A DNA stretch of 64,000 nt, taken from Terriglobia bacterium (GTDB lineage Bacteria > Acidobacteriota > Terriglobia > Terriglobales > Acidobacteriaceae). The stretch covers positions 62,001 through 126,000 of the forward strand of contig JAVUPY010000067.1 in the NCBI GenBank assembly GCA_032252755.1. Reading direction: 5' to 3'. A model generated the notes under the pieces. That model made no database searches. It was not told where the DNA came from and saw only the letters and a program-made list of their open reading frames with translations. Positions 25,317 to 35,193 of the stretch are shown here, in pieces (within the stretch, counting starts at the first letter, position 1; the number at the start of each line of letters is the position of its first letter). The translations under genes and the position numbers were made by a program.

Positions 25317-26372
25317 ATGGTGCCTATGAATCAAGTTGACGCATCGATCTATTACAGTTGCCCTCAATGTGGAGTTCAACTGCTGGACATCGATTCGGAT
25401 CTTTCCTGCAATAAGTGTGGATCGAAATGGAGGAAGGTCAACGGGATTCCATATTTCGTAGAAGACGCACCATATTGGGGCGAGTCAGGGTTGCCACAGG
25501 ACGTCATGCGCAACATTCTGAAACAGATGGAATCGCGCGATTGGCACGAAGTGCTTCTAAACTACCCAGACGCTGCCGTGCGAAACAGGTACAAGTTTAT
25601 TGCTGATACATCTCGCGCTCGTTGGCACGAAAAGCTGGATTTAGGGCCCGAGCATAAAGTGCTTGATCTCGGGGCCGGGCTCGGCACCGCCACCGAAGCG
25701 TTAGCTGGACGCGGTGCCCAAGTGTATTCCGCAGAGCAGGTGGAAGAACGCGTACAGTTCATGCGCATTCGTTTTCAGCAAAAGGGATTTTCGAACGTTC
25801 ACCTCCTTCGTGCCGGCGCGGATTCGCTCCCATTTCGGGGCGCGATCTTTGATCTGATTGTGCTCAATGGAGTGCTGGAATGGATGCCGTTCAGCAGACC
25901 ACAGGATAATCCCCGTGATGCACAGTTGCATTACCTCAAGAAAGCTTACGATCTGCTCAAACCCGGAGGCACCCTGTATTTGGGAATTGAGAATCGGACA
26001 AACTACTCCCTGCTCTTGGGATCCTCCGATCCTCACATATTGTTAAGGTGGGTAGCGGTTTTGCCGAGGCCTCTGGCGAATGCAGTGACGATGAAAAAAA
26101 CCGGGCAGCCTTATCGTACCTACATTTATTCCTATAGGGGATACTGCAAAATGCTTTCGGAGACAGGCTTCAAGAACGTGAAGGGATACGCAGCGCTACC
26201 GTCCTACGCGAATCCTCAGCGAATGGTGGATCTTGGAGCGAATGGAAATGAATTGTCTGACGAAGTGTGGCCGACCGTCAACCCGGTATCGAAGGCTTTT
26301 AAGAGCTTGGCATTGCGCTTCGACAAGCTCAAATACTTCGGCCCAGCATATGTAATGTTTGCACAAAAATAG
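25317..26372 (+). CDS. SAM-dependent methyltransferase with N-terminal zinc ribbon
   Basis: This 351-aa protein begins with a Trm112-like zinc ribbon (CPQCGVQLL then CNKCGSKW, residues ~15-40). A class I methyltransferase follows with motif I VLDLGAGLGTATEALAG near 116, an acidic second strand (YSAEQVEERV) and LIVLNGVLEWM near 183. The C-terminal half (YRTYIYSYRGYCKMLSETGF) resembles sugar or lipid-head-group methyltransferases of EPS loci. It starts 3 bp after the kinase-like gene; ATG 25326 is a second possible start. The target is unknown. Confidence 0.8.
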   Translation: MVPMNQVDASIYYSCPQCGVQLLDIDSDLSCNKCGSKWRKVNGIPYFVEDAPYWGESGLPQDVMRNILKQMESRDWHEVLLNYPDAAVRNRYKFIADTSRARWHEKLDLGPEHKVLDLGAGLGTATEALAGRGAQVYSAEQVEERVQFMRIRFQQKGFSNVHLLRAGADSLPFRGAIFDLIVLNGVLEWMPFSRPQDNPRDAQLHYLKKAYDLLKPGGTLYLGIENRTNYSLLLGSSDPHILLRWVAVLPRPLANAVTMKKTGQPYRTYIYSYRGYCKMLSETGFKNVKGYAALPSYANPQRMVDLGANGNELSDEVWPTVNPVSKAFKSLALRFDKLKYFGPAYVMFAQK

Positions 26373-27150
26373 CGCCGATGATTATGGCGCCATCCGCCAG
26401 CTGTTTTGCCATTCAGAAGCACCAGATTGAGCTTTTGGCGCGTGTGATAGGCGCGACCGCGTGCCGATCGTTTTCGCGTCACAGCGTTAGCGGTCCGTTG
26501 TGCGTTATCGACTCCGATGCGCAGAGAAGAGAACGACAACCTGGTAAGGGATTCAGCTTGAATGCCGCCAGTGCTGGTCGAACCATTGCAGTCGCACTTC
26601 GGCGGTAATATTTTTCCGATCAATGACGGGGTGGCCCTCGCCGTCCACGTACGGATCATTGCCGCGACGGTGTTCACGATCGGCCGCAATGGGCTGCGAG
26701 CCGGGACCCGCGAAGCCACGTTGCTTGCTCCCTGCTCTCTACACCCCCAACACTATTGCTACGGAGCCGGTAGTCGTTATCGCGGTTTAGTCTTTTGCAA
26801 TGCTCTTCCTCGGCGAGTTTGCCACGCCGGGACCTTGCAATCGGTAGAGTGGCTGAGCGGGCATCTGCCGGCCACCTCGACTCGGTGCTCCTGATCGCTC
26901 CGGCGGCCCCAGCCGAGAGATCGGAGGTCGGCGCTTTAGAACAGGGCAGCTTGTAACTTTCGGTGCTTGCGGAGAACGTGGTTCCGCAGACAGATAGGAA
27001 GTGGCTTCGTTGCTGGCCACAATCGTGGGTCGTTTTCGTTCAGGGAAACCACGCGATCATTGTCACAGCGTTCTTCGTAGTCTTCAAGTACAGTCATTTA
27101 TTTGTTCTCAGTATTTCCGCCGCGTCGGCGCGAGATGAGGAGACCTGCAG
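26373..27150 (+). other. 778-bp gene-poor boundary segment
   Basis: No convincing gene, tRNA or mobile element is visible. Open frames of 76-167 codons on both strands lack ribosome-binding sites and family motifs. A weak 5-bp hairpin (26372-26376 with 26386-26390) follows the methyltransferase stop without a T-tract. To the right, base composition looks richer in G+C, so this gap may mark the edge of the accessory block. Confidence 0.5.
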
Positions 27151-27804
27151 GTGGACGATATTTTCCAGCAATTGCGGCAAGCGATTATTGACGGCATGCC
27201 TTCTATGGCGAAGGTAGCGGCGCAGAGGGCGCTGGCGGACGGCGTGGAGCCGATGCTGGCGCTCAACACGGCCTGTGTGCCGGCGATGGACTACGTCGGC
27301 GAACGTTTTGGCTGCCGGGAGATGTTCCTGCCTGACGTGCTCGCATCTAGTGAGGCGATGAAGGCCGCCGTTGCCGTGCTCGAGCCCGAGATGAGGAAAC
27401 GGGGCGATCGGCGCGAGGTTCATGGCCGGGTCATTTTGGGCACTGTAAGGGGCGACATCCATGAGATTGGAAAAGGATTGGTCGGCATCCTTCTGGGGGC
27501 CAGCGGTTTTGAAGTGCACGACCTTGGCGTTGGCGTTTCGCCAGAGGTATTTGCGGCCAAAGCGCGCGAACTGAAGGCCGATATCGTCGGCGTTTCGGCG
27601 CTGCTCACCACGACGATGAATCTGCAGCGCGACGTTGTGCAGCGTTTCGATCGCGAGGGGCTGCGGCCGGCGGTCAAGGTGATCGTCGGTGGCGCACCCG
27701 TGTCGCAGAAGTGGGCGACGGAGATCGGAGCTGATGGCTATGGCAAAGACGCGATGAGCGCGGTCGCACTGGCGCGCAACCTGATGAAAAAGGATCGACC
27801 GTGA
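27151..27804 (+). CDS. corrinoid (B12-binding) protein of a methyltransferase system, MttC/MtaC-like
   Basis: This 217-aa protein carries the cobalamin that shuttles the methyl group between two methyltransferases. Residues ~1-85 form the helical cap (ALADGVEPMLALNTACVPAM, then a GERF-x5-FLPDVLASSEAM segment). Residues ~90-217 are the B12-binding Rossmann domain with the cobalt-ligand motif D-x-H-x-x-G in GDIHEIGKGLVG near 111, then VSALLTTTM and VIVGGAPV. The GTG start is backed by GAGGAGA 7 nt upstream. The next gene's GTG overlaps its stop (GTGA), so corrinoid protein and methyltransferase are co-translated. Confidence 0.9.
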   Translation: MDDIFQQLRQAIIDGMPSMAKVAAQRALADGVEPMLALNTACVPAMDYVGERFGCREMFLPDVLASSEAMKAAVAVLEPEMRKRGDRREVHGRVILGTVRGDIHEIGKGLVGILLGASGFEVHDLGVGVSPEVFAAKARELKADIVGVSALLTTTMNLQRDVVQRFDREGLRPAVKVIVGGAPVSQKWATEIGADGYGKDAMSAVALARNLMKKDRP

Positions 27805-29240
27805 GACCGAAACTGGAATTGCTCGATCGCGATCTCGTCCGGCGCATCCTGGAAGAAGCATTTCAACTGATCGACGAGGTTGGCGTAAGAGTGCAGACGC
27901 CCGAAGTGATAGAAATGCTGCGCTCTGCCGGAGCCCGCATCGCCGAGGGACGCGCGCACATCCCCACCAGCCTGGCACAGAAAGCGCTGGCGTCGGCGCC
28001 GCGCGAATTTCATCTGTATGACCGAAGCGGTCGCGCTGCCGTTCATTACGGCGGCGATGATGTGCATTTCGATCCCGGCTCATCGTGCCTCAATGTCCTC
28101 GACCCCGATACGTTACAGGCACGACCCGCGCAAGCCGCAGACCTCGTTCGCCTCGTGCAAATCACGGAGATGCTGCCGCAGTACGCGGCGCAGTCCACCG
28201 CGGTCGTTTGTGGCGATGTGCCGCAACAACTCGGGGACTTGTACCGCCTGTTCCTGGTGCTCTGGTATTCGGACAAGCCGGTGGTGACCGGCGCCTTCAG
28301 CGCCAAAGGCGTGCAGCCGATGATCGATCTTCTGGCGGTCGATGCAGGAGGGCGAGCAGCGCTCGCGGCAAAGCCCAGGGCAGTGTTTGACGTCTGTCCA
28401 TCACCGCCTCTGAACTGGTCGGAGTTCGGGGCGGAGAACCTTGTGGAGCTGGCGCGAGCGGGCGTTCCGACAGAAGTCGTTTCCATGCCCCTGGCAGGTG
28501 TGGCCGCTCCGGTCACGCTGGCAGGAGCGGTGGTGCAGCACGCGGCCGAGAGCATCAGCGGCATCGTGATCCATCAGCTTGCGGCTGCGGGTGCACCGAT
28601 CGTGTGGGGTGGCGCCGCGGCCATCTTCGACATGTGCTCCGCGACCACTCCCATGGGCGCGATCGAGACCGCCATGATCGACCTCGCCTGTGCGCAAGTT
28701 GGCAAGCATCTCGGTTTGCCAACTCATACGTATCTGGTCGCCAGCGATTCGAAGCTGGTCGACGCACAAGCGGGCATGGAGAGCGGAATCTCGGCCATGC
28801 TCGGCGCACTCGCCGGCGTCAATATGATTTCTGGGGCGGGCATGCTGGACTTCCTTGCGTGCCATTCGGTCGAAAAACTGGTGATTGATGCCGAGGCGAT
28901 CGCCTCGGCGCAGCGCCTGCTGGAAGGCATCGCGGTGCGCACTGAAACGCTCGCGACTGCAATGGCAGCGGCTGCGGCTATATCCGGGGATTACCTGAGC
29001 CTTCCAGAAACGCGCCGGCTGTTCCGCAGTGAACAGCATTTTCCGTCGAGTGTCATCGATCGGAGTTCCGGTACCCAAGAGGAACCGGGCGATACCTTCC
29101 GCCGCGCTCGCATTCGTGTTGCCGAATTGCTGGCGTCGTATCAACGGCGACAGCTACCGACCGAGCTCGAAGAGAGGCTGCGTGCGGTGGTTGAGGAGCG
29201 TGGCCGGGAGTTTGGTCTCGAGCAACTGCCCGGCGTTTAA
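27801..29240 (+). CDS. MttB-family methyltransferase lacking pyrrolysine (MtgB-like)
   Basis: This 479-aa TIM-barrel protein of the trimethylamine methyltransferase superfamily passes a methyl group from an amine or betaine-type substrate to the corrinoid protein encoded just upstream. The length equals that of full family members. The frame has no internal TAG, so it belongs to the non-pyrrolysine branch, whose characterised members act on glycine betaine, proline betaine or carnitine. Visible family segments include HYGGDDVHFDPGSSCLNVLD near 76, SPPLNWSEFGAENLVELARA near 195 and GAGMLDFLACHSVEKLVID near 350. The start GTG overlaps the corrinoid gene stop by 4 bp. The substrate is not determined. 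Confidence 0.88.
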   Translation: MRPKLELLDRDLVRRILEEAFQLIDEVGVRVQTPEVIEMLRSAGARIAEGRAHIPTSLAQKALASAPREFHLYDRSGRAAVHYGGDDVHFDPGSSCLNVLDPDTLQARPAQAADLVRLVQITEMLPQYAAQSTAVVCGDVPQQLGDLYRLFLVLWYSDKPVVTGAFSAKGVQPMIDLLAVDAGGRAALAAKPRAVFDVCPSPPLNWSEFGAENLVELARAGVPTEVVSMPLAGVAAPVTLAGAVVQHAAESISGIVIHQLAAAGAPIVWGGAAAIFDMCSATTPMGAIETAMIDLACAQVGKHLGLPTHTYLVASDSKLVDAQAGMESGISAMLGALAGVNMISGAGMLDFLACHSVEKLVIDAEAIASAQRLLEGIAVRTETLATAMAAAAAISGDYLSLPETRRLFRSEQHFPSSVIDRSSGTQEEPGDTFRRARIRVAELLASYQRRQLPTELEERLRAVVEERGREFGLEQLPGV

Positions 29241-29460
29241 ACAGACACACGGATGATCAGGCTTTGATCTCCCGTTACTACATAGGCCAGCGCGAACCGA
29301 GGCAAGAAACTGGAGTTGCCATGTTCTTATGCGCTTTCGCATCGGTGTCTACGGTCCGATTTCGGGCGGGCCGAGGTGTACGAGTGCTGACGTATCCTTC
29401 CGGAAAGATGCCGGTGGTTGCTCTGATGTGAATAGGAGATGGAGCTAGAGCATTGATCGT

Positions 29461-30684
29461 TTAACGTCGATCATCTCGAGAAGGGATGGGATAACGACCA
29501 AACTCCTCGGCGGCCTCGCGCAGCTTTTGAATATTTGCCGGGGGCGCTGAGGGGGGGACCGAACATGCCGTGCTGAGGATGTAACCTCCGCCCGGGCCTG
29601 CGGTGAGGATTCGTTCGCGTGCTGCTGCAAAGGTCTGTTCGGGAGTACCAAGTAGAACGGTGTTGACGGGATCGAGATTGCCTTTGAGGAACTGTTTGCC
29701 TGCCGTGATGCGCTTCGCATCAGCCAATTCGACGGTTCCCAGCGGCGGGGGATCGAGAGTGTCGATACCGTCGGTTCCAGTGGCGGCCATGAGATCGAGA
29801 CGGTCTCCAATGGCTCCGCAGGTATGCGTGTAGATGGGAATATCCGAACTTTTCTTAATACCTGCAATTACTTTTTGTTCGTAGGGCAGTACGAACTCCT
29901 TATAGTGTTGACGGGAGATCAACCCACCGCCCGCAAATGCGGACGAAACGACAATCGCATGCACGCCGGCAGCGACTAGTCCGCGTCCGAGCCCGATCGT
30001 ACCTTCAGAAAGCGCATCAAGGCACGCCTTTGCTTTTCCTGCGTCGTACACCAGCGACAGGAACCCGTTCGTGTAATCGAGCATTTCGATGAGCTGCGAG
30101 AAAGGTGAAAACACTTCGCCGTGGACGCTGATTTCATTGCCGACGCGCTCCACTACGTAGTTGACAGTGTCGTAGTGCCAAGGAGGGAAAAAGTCATCTC
30201 CTCGAGGCGCCGGCTCGTCGTCAAATCCCCACGAGTAGGGATAGGTGATACCTGAGAGATCGTGCGGATCCATGTAGAAGAGCTTTTCGGGGTCGACCTC
30301 GGCAAAGGTCGGAAAGTAGCGCGTTCCGTCCGACTGGTAGACGTGGGGATTGTCATCTTCGGGCGCGACCGTGTACCAGCCGTTTTTCCAGCGGATCCAG
30401 CGCTCACCCTCGTGCTGTTCGATTTTCGTGATGTACTTACTCCAGTTCGGATCGCGGCCCGGAAGGTTGATGAGGATGCCGTCGAATCCATACCGCTGCT
30501 GCAACGTAATCAGCGCCTGGCCGAATGCCTCGGTCGAATGCCAGATGTCGATCTCATCCAGGCCTGAATGCAGGAAGTAATGTCCGAGCGCGAGTTGGCA
30601 CATAACTGGCACGCGATCTGGGATTCGCAGCTGCATGGCGGCATTCATGCGTTCACGACTGTTCATCTCTGCCTTCTTGGTCAC
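29461..30684 (-). CDS. uroporphyrinogen-decarboxylase-fold methyltransferase (MtaA/MtbA/MtgA-like)
   Basis: This 407-aa UroD-fold protein probably takes the methyl group from methyl-corrinoid to its final acceptor, tetrahydrofolate in bacteria. Family features are the N-terminal RERMNAAMQLRIPDRVPV near residue 10, IPIYTHTCGAIGDRLDLM near 283 with the zinc-type His and Cys, and FLKGNLDPVNTVLLGTPEQ near 337. It differs from true heme-pathway HemE and sits opposite the corrinoid/MttB pair, which it would complete. It is divergent from the symporter gene, with a 169-bp shared promoter region. Confidence 0.82.
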   Translation of the reverse strand: MTKKAEMNSRERMNAAMQLRIPDRVPVMCQLALGHYFLHSGLDEIDIWHSTEAFGQALITLQQRYGFDGILINLPGRDPNWSKYITKIEQHEGERWIRWKNGWYTVAPEDDNPHVYQSDGTRYFPTFAEVDPEKLFYMDPHDLSGITYPYSWGFDDEPAPRGDDFFPPWHYDTVNYVVERVGNEISVHGEVFSPFSQLIEMLDYTNGFLSLVYDAGKAKACLDALSEGTIGLGRGLVAAGVHAIVVSSAFAGGGLISRQHYKEFVLPYEQKVIAGIKKSSDIPIYTHTCGAIGDRLDLMAATGTDGIDTLDPPPLGTVELADAKRITAGKQFLKGNLDPVNTVLLGTPEQTFAAARERILTAGPGGGYILSTACSVPPSAPPANIQKLREAAEEFGRYPIPSRDDRR

Positions 30685-30853
30685 GTGGTTGTTATGCCGG
30701 TGATTTTACTCGGAAGTTTTCGCTTGGCGAGTGAGCACCATCACCGGTGTGGCATTCACAGGAGGCGCACGGGGCACTTCGAGTGAGTTCGAACTTCTGA
30801 TTGCCCGGTAAGAACTGCCGAGATACGCTGCTGGCGTCATTCCAATCATTCAT

Positions 30854-32677
30854 ATGGCACTCACTAGCCTCGACTGGATCGCAATCGTCTCATATCTCGT
30901 CATCACCCTGACCCTCGGTCTTTACTTTCGGCGCAAGTCCGGGAAGAGCACCGAGGAATATTTCGTCTCCGGCCGCTCCGTCAGTTGGTGGCTCGCCGGA
31001 ACCTCGATGGTGGCCACAACTTTCGCTGCCGACACACCCCTGGTTGTTACTGGATTGGTGTACACGCAGGGCATCGCGGGAAATTGGTTGTGGTGGAGCT
31101 TCCTGCTTTCTGGAATGATGACCGTCTTTCTCTTCGCGCGAATGTGGCGTCGCTCCGAACTCATCACCGATGTTCAATTCGCGGAGTTGCGATACTCCGG
31201 GAAACCAGCCGCGTTCCTTCGGGGATTTCGAGCCATCTATCTCGGCCTCTTGATGAACTGCATCATCCTTGGCTGGGTCACCAAAGCGATGGTCAGCATC
31301 ATTGCGATCGTGCTTGGTGTCAGCCAATGGAGCGCACTGGCGATTTGTGTCTTTTTTCTCATACCGTTCACCGGATTGTACGTAGCCCTGGGCGGACTGT
31401 GGGGTGTGCTGTGGACAGACCTGTTCCAGTTCGTGCTCAAAATGTCCATCGTGATTGCCGTTGCGTATTACGCTATTCACGCCGTCGGTGGCATGGGGCC
31501 ACTGCTTCGCCGGTTGTCTAACCTGCAACACTCGAATCCTAATTCGGGCAACGCGGTTGCGTTTTTTCCCGACTTCACGCAAGGGTTCACCCACGAATCC
31601 CTCTGGACGCTCCCGGTAATTACCCTTCTCGTCAATCTCGGATTGCAGTGGTGGGCGTTCTGGTATCCCGGGGCGGAACCTGGAGGTGGAGGCTACATTG
31701 CGCAGCGCATCTTCAGCGCGCGTGACGAACGGCACGGCGTGCTTTCAGTATTGTGGTTCAATGTGGCGCATTACGCCCTGCGGCCCTGGCCCTGGATCTT
31801 GACCGCACTTGCGGCCATTGTTTTGTATCCCGGCCTTGAGCACCCCGAAGATGGGTACATGTTAGTGGTTACGCACCACGTCCCAGCCGCTCTCCGCGGC
31901 ATTGTCATTGCGGGGTTCATGGCGGCATTCATGTCTACCGTGGCGACGCAGTTGAATTGGGGGGCTTCTTATCTTGTCGCCGACTTCTACCGCCGATTCG
32001 TCCGGAAATCGGCCAGTGAACACCATTACGTCCTGGTGTCACGCCTATGCACAATTCTGCTCGTTATCATTGCCGCCGTTGTGTCTGCGAACCTTTCATC
32101 AATCAAAGGAGGATGGACACTCGTGCTGGAGATCGGTGCCGGTACAGGGGCTGTGTACCTATTACGCTGGTACTGGTGGCGCATCAATGCCTGGAGCGAA
32201 ATTTCTGCGATGGCAACCTCATTGGGCGTTACTGTACTCCTGCACTGGAGCGCGCTCTGGATGCGACTCGTCGGGCGTCCGCAACTCTTCTCTGGATCGG
32301 CGCCGGTGGTCTTTGCCGAATCTGCACTCGTAACGACCGTAGTCACCACCCTCGTTTGGCTAACAGTTACTTACGCTACGCGCCCTGAGCCAAAAGAAGT
32401 TCTTGTCCCGTTCTATCGCAAGGTTCGGCCGGATGTGCGCGGATGGAAACCGGTTGCAGCGCTTTTGCCCGAGGTGGCCGCGACGCACAATATCGGCCGC
32501 GACCTGTGGGCATGGCTACTCGGGTGCGCCATGGTCTATATGGCGCTCTTTGGGAGTGGAAAATTGTTAATGAAGGATCCAGTGCGCGGAATCGTGCTAC
32601 TCGCAGCCTCCGCCCTGGCCGGCATTACGCTTTACCGCCAGCAATCTCGGTATCATTGGGGTGCAATCGACAAATAG
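30854..32677 (+). CDS. sodium:solute symporter (SSS family)
   Basis: This 607-aa inner-membrane transporter has about 13-15 hydrophobic helices. The N-terminal SSS signature is clear: DWIAIVSYLVITLTLGLYFR, then STEEYFVSGRSVSWW and GTSMVATTFAADTPL near residue 50. Sodium-coupled substrates of this family include sugars, amino acids, proline and betaines. Being divergent from the UroD-like methyltransferase and next to the MttB pair, it may import the methylated substrate; that link is inferred from context only. Confidence 0.88.
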   Translation: MALTSLDWIAIVSYLVITLTLGLYFRRKSGKSTEEYFVSGRSVSWWLAGTSMVATTFAADTPLVVTGLVYTQGIAGNWLWWSFLLSGMMTVFLFARMWRRSELITDVQFAELRYSGKPAAFLRGFRAIYLGLLMNCIILGWVTKAMVSIIAIVLGVSQWSALAICVFFLIPFTGLYVALGGLWGVLWTDLFQFVLKMSIVIAVAYYAIHAVGGMGPLLRRLSNLQHSNPNSGNAVAFFPDFTQGFTHESLWTLPVITLLVNLGLQWWAFWYPGAEPGGGGYIAQRIFSARDERHGVLSVLWFNVAHYALRPWPWILTALAAIVLYPGLEHPEDGYMLVVTHHVPAALRGIVIAGFMAAFMSTVATQLNWGASYLVADFYRRFVRKSASEHHYVLVSRLCTILLVIIAAVVSANLSSIKGGWTLVLEIGAGTGAVYLLRWYWWRINAWSEISAMATSLGVTVLLHWSALWMRLVGRPQLFSGSAPVVFAESALVTTVVTTLVWLTVTYATRPEPKEVLVPFYRKVRPDVRGWKPVAALLPEVAATHNIGRDLWAWLLGCAMVYMALFGSGKLLMKDPVRGIVLLAASALAGITLYRQQSRYHWGAIDK

Positions 32678-32773
32678 CTCACTCAATTGGCCGACGCGTG
32701 GGGTTGATTTCGGATCGGCTGTCCACGACGATTACTATCACCTGCGTTTCAGACCGCGAGTAAACTGTACGGC

Positions 32774-34903
32774 ATGAACATCATTGCTATCAGTGCCGCC
32801 ATCATTCTAGGTATGACAACTGTCACAACTGTTCAAGCTCAGGAGTTTGGCCCCAACAATCCGTTCTACGCGCCGAGTAAACTGCCTTTCCAGGCGCCTC
32901 CGTTCGACAAGATCAAGGATTCCGATTATCAGCCCGCCATCGAGGCAGGGATGGCGGAGCACCGCAAGCAAATCGAGGCTATCGCGAACAACCCCGCCGC
33001 ACCGACTTTCGAGAACACGATCGTCGCCATGGAGAAGAGTGGTCAGCTGTTGCAGCGGGCGACCACCACTTTTTTCGCGGTTGTGGGCGCGAACAGCAAT
33101 CCGGACCTTCTCAAGGTCAGGCAAATCGAAGCGCCGAAACTCGCGGCTCATCAGGACGCGATATACCTCGACGCGAAGCTGTTCAAACGCGTAGCCACCA
33201 TATACAAAGAGCGCCAGTCGCTGAAGCTCACTCCGGAACAACTTCGGCTGATCGAGTATGAGTACAAGGAGTTCGTACGCGCGGGCGCCAATCTCAGCGA
33301 ATCGGACAAGGCGGAACTGAAGAAGATTAACGAAGAGCTGGCGACTTTATCCGAGACTTTCTCCAGCAAGCTTCTCGCAGCCACGAAAGAAGGCGCGTAC
33401 GTCACGACCGACAAGGCTGCCCTGGCGGGGTTGAGCGATGCCGAAATCACGGCCGCCGCCGAAGCGGCGAAAGGCCGCAAGGTGGAGGGGTACGTCCTCT
33501 CGCTCCAGAACACGACGCAGCAGCCGGTTCTCGCTGAGTTGACAGACCGTTCGACCAGGCAGGCGATCTTTGAGAGGTCGTGGGGACGCACCGAACGCGG
33601 CGATGCCAACGATACGCGCGACACGATTGCGAAGATCGCCCAGTTGCGCGCTCAGAAGGCGAAGTTACTTGGGTATCCGAATTTCGCCGCCTGGAAATTG
33701 ACCGACCAGATGGCTAAGACGCCCGCGGCTGCGCTTAAGTTCATGGACGACCTCGTCCCGGCGGCCACCGCGCGAGACGCGGCGGAAGCAAAAGATATCC
33801 AAGACCTGATCGACAAGCAGACCGGTGGCATCCAGTTGCAGCCGTGGGACTGGGAGTTCTACTCCGAGAAGGTTCGAAAGGCTAAGTACGACCTCAACGA
33901 GGAAGAAGTTAAGCCGTATTTTGAGCTCAACAACGTCCTCCAGAACGGTGTCTTCTTTGCAGCGAATCAGCTATATGGCCTGACGTTCAAGGAGCGCACG
34001 GACCTCCCGGTCTATGCTCCCGGCGTTCGCGTTTTCGAGGTTTCGAATGCGGACGGGACCCCGCTTGCACTTTTCTATTGCGATTACTTCAAGCGCGACA
34101 ACAAGCGGGGCGGGGCCTGGATGAACAACCTGGTCGAGCAGTCGTGGTTGCTGGGCACCAAACCGGTCGTCACAAACGTCGCCAATTTCGCTCCTCCAGC
34201 GCCGGGCGAGCCTGCGCTCCTCACGTCCGACGACGTCCGGACGATGTTCCACGAGTTCGGGCACGCGTTACACGGCATGTTTTCAGACGCCGAGTATCCG
34301 AGTCTCTCCGGAACCTCCACCGCGCGGGACTTCGTCGAGTTCCCATCGCAATTCAACGAGCACTGGGCGACGTACCCGTCCGTCTTCGCCCATTACGCGA
34401 AGCATTACAAGACCGGCGCCCCGATGCCCAAGGAACTCGCCGAGAAGATCGCAAAGGCGAAGACCTTCAACGAGGGATACGACACGACCGAACTGCTCGC
34501 CGCAGCCGAACTCGACATGAAATGGCACGCTCTTCCCGCCGATGCCGCCTTGCAGGATCCGGACAGCTTCGAAAAGAGCGCGCTCGAACAGAGTCACCTC
34601 TGGATCACCTACACTCCGCCTCGTTACCGCTCCAGTTACTTTGCGCACATTTGGGGCAGCGGATACGCTGCGGGCTACTACGCTTACATTTGGACGCAAA
34701 TGCTGGCTGACGACGGCTACCAGTGGTTCGAGGAGCACGGTGGCCTCACGCGCGCGAACGGGGACCGGTTCCGCAAGATGGTTCTTTCGAGGGGCAATAC
34801 CGAGGACCTCGAAAAAATGTACGAGACCTGGCGGGGCAAGAAGCCGAGTATCGAGCCCATGCTGAAGTACCGGGGGCTCGTGGCCGAGAAGCCTTTGAAG
34901 TAA
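32774..34903 (+). CDS. exported M3-family metallopeptidase (Dcp/oligopeptidase A-like)
   Basis: This 709-aa zinc peptidase has a signal peptide (IAISAAIILGMTTVTTVQA) and the M3 active site HEFGHALHGMF near residue 493. Downstream FPSQFNEHWA and YRSSYFAHIWGSGYAAGYYA are typical of peptidyl-dipeptidase Dcp. It would trim short peptides in the periplasm. Length and order match the family without truncation. A strong terminator follows, and the gene stands alone on its transcript. Confidence 0.92.
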   Translation: MNIIAISAAIILGMTTVTTVQAQEFGPNNPFYAPSKLPFQAPPFDKIKDSDYQPAIEAGMAEHRKQIEAIANNPAAPTFENTIVAMEKSGQLLQRATTTFFAVVGANSNPDLLKVRQIEAPKLAAHQDAIYLDAKLFKRVATIYKERQSLKLTPEQLRLIEYEYKEFVRAGANLSESDKAELKKINEELATLSETFSSKLLAATKEGAYVTTDKAALAGLSDAEITAAAEAAKGRKVEGYVLSLQNTTQQPVLAELTDRSTRQAIFERSWGRTERGDANDTRDTIAKIAQLRAQKAKLLGYPNFAAWKLTDQMAKTPAAALKFMDDLVPAATARDAAEAKDIQDLIDKQTGGIQLQPWDWEFYSEKVRKAKYDLNEEEVKPYFELNNVLQNGVFFAANQLYGLTFKERTDLPVYAPGVRVFEVSNADGTPLALFYCDYFKRDNKRGGAWMNNLVEQSWLLGTKPVVTNVANFAPPAPGEPALLTSDDVRTMFHEFGHALHGMFSDAEYPSLSGTSTARDFVEFPSQFNEHWATYPSVFAHYAKHYKTGAPMPKELAEKIAKAKTFNEGYDTTELLAAAELDMKWHALPADAALQDPDSFEKSALEQSHLWITYTPPRYRSSYFAHIWGSGYAAGYYAYIWTQMLADDGYQWFEEHGGLTRANGDRFRKMVLSRGNTEDLEKMYETWRGKKPSIEPMLKYRGLVAEKPLK

Positions 34904-34927
34904 GCTTCGGTATCGAATAGCTTTAAC

Positions 34928-34973
34928 ACACCCGGCGTGCTTTCCGCCCAAGGGAAGTCACCGGGTGTTTTTC
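34928..34973 (+). terminator. intrinsic terminator after the M3 peptidase gene
   Basis: An 8-bp outer stem ACACCCGG/CCGGGTGT (34928-34935 with 34961-34968) encloses a second imperfect helix and is followed by a T-rich stretch. It starts 25 bp past the peptidase stop. The rest of the gap to 35193 shows nothing recognisable. Confidence 0.75.
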
Positions 34974-35193
34974 GCTTTGTCGAGTTTCCCTTCATATTCA
35001 CCCTGCATCAACGCTGTCGGTAACTACGGAACGGGTGCCTATCCGAGCGGGCTTTGCATGTTGGGCAAGATAGTTGGTGCCGATGATTCCTATTGAGAGA
35101 GTGTGGGTGGGCACAAGTCGGCAGTCATAGCCTTCATCGGAGAATCAATTCACCTTTCGACATGTGGCGTTCAGCAGGCGATGTCACGAGAAG

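Noticed and set aside
26216-26719. 167-codon minus-strand frame in the gene-poor gap
   Set aside because: Overlaps the methyltransferase 3' end, no ribosome-binding site and no recognisable motif.
26936-27097. 53-codon minus-strand frame beginning MTVLEDYEERC
   Set aside because: Weak Shine-Dalgarno and no family resemblance; could be a relic but I cannot support it.
27094-28083. 329-codon minus-strand frame opposite the corrinoid protein and MttB-like genes
   Set aside because: Arg/His-rich composition typical of antisense frames in GC-rich DNA; both sense genes are clearly real.
27801-29240. Possible pyrrolysine-containing methyltransferase
   Set aside because: The frame is full length with no in-frame TAG, so it is the non-pyrrolysine branch.
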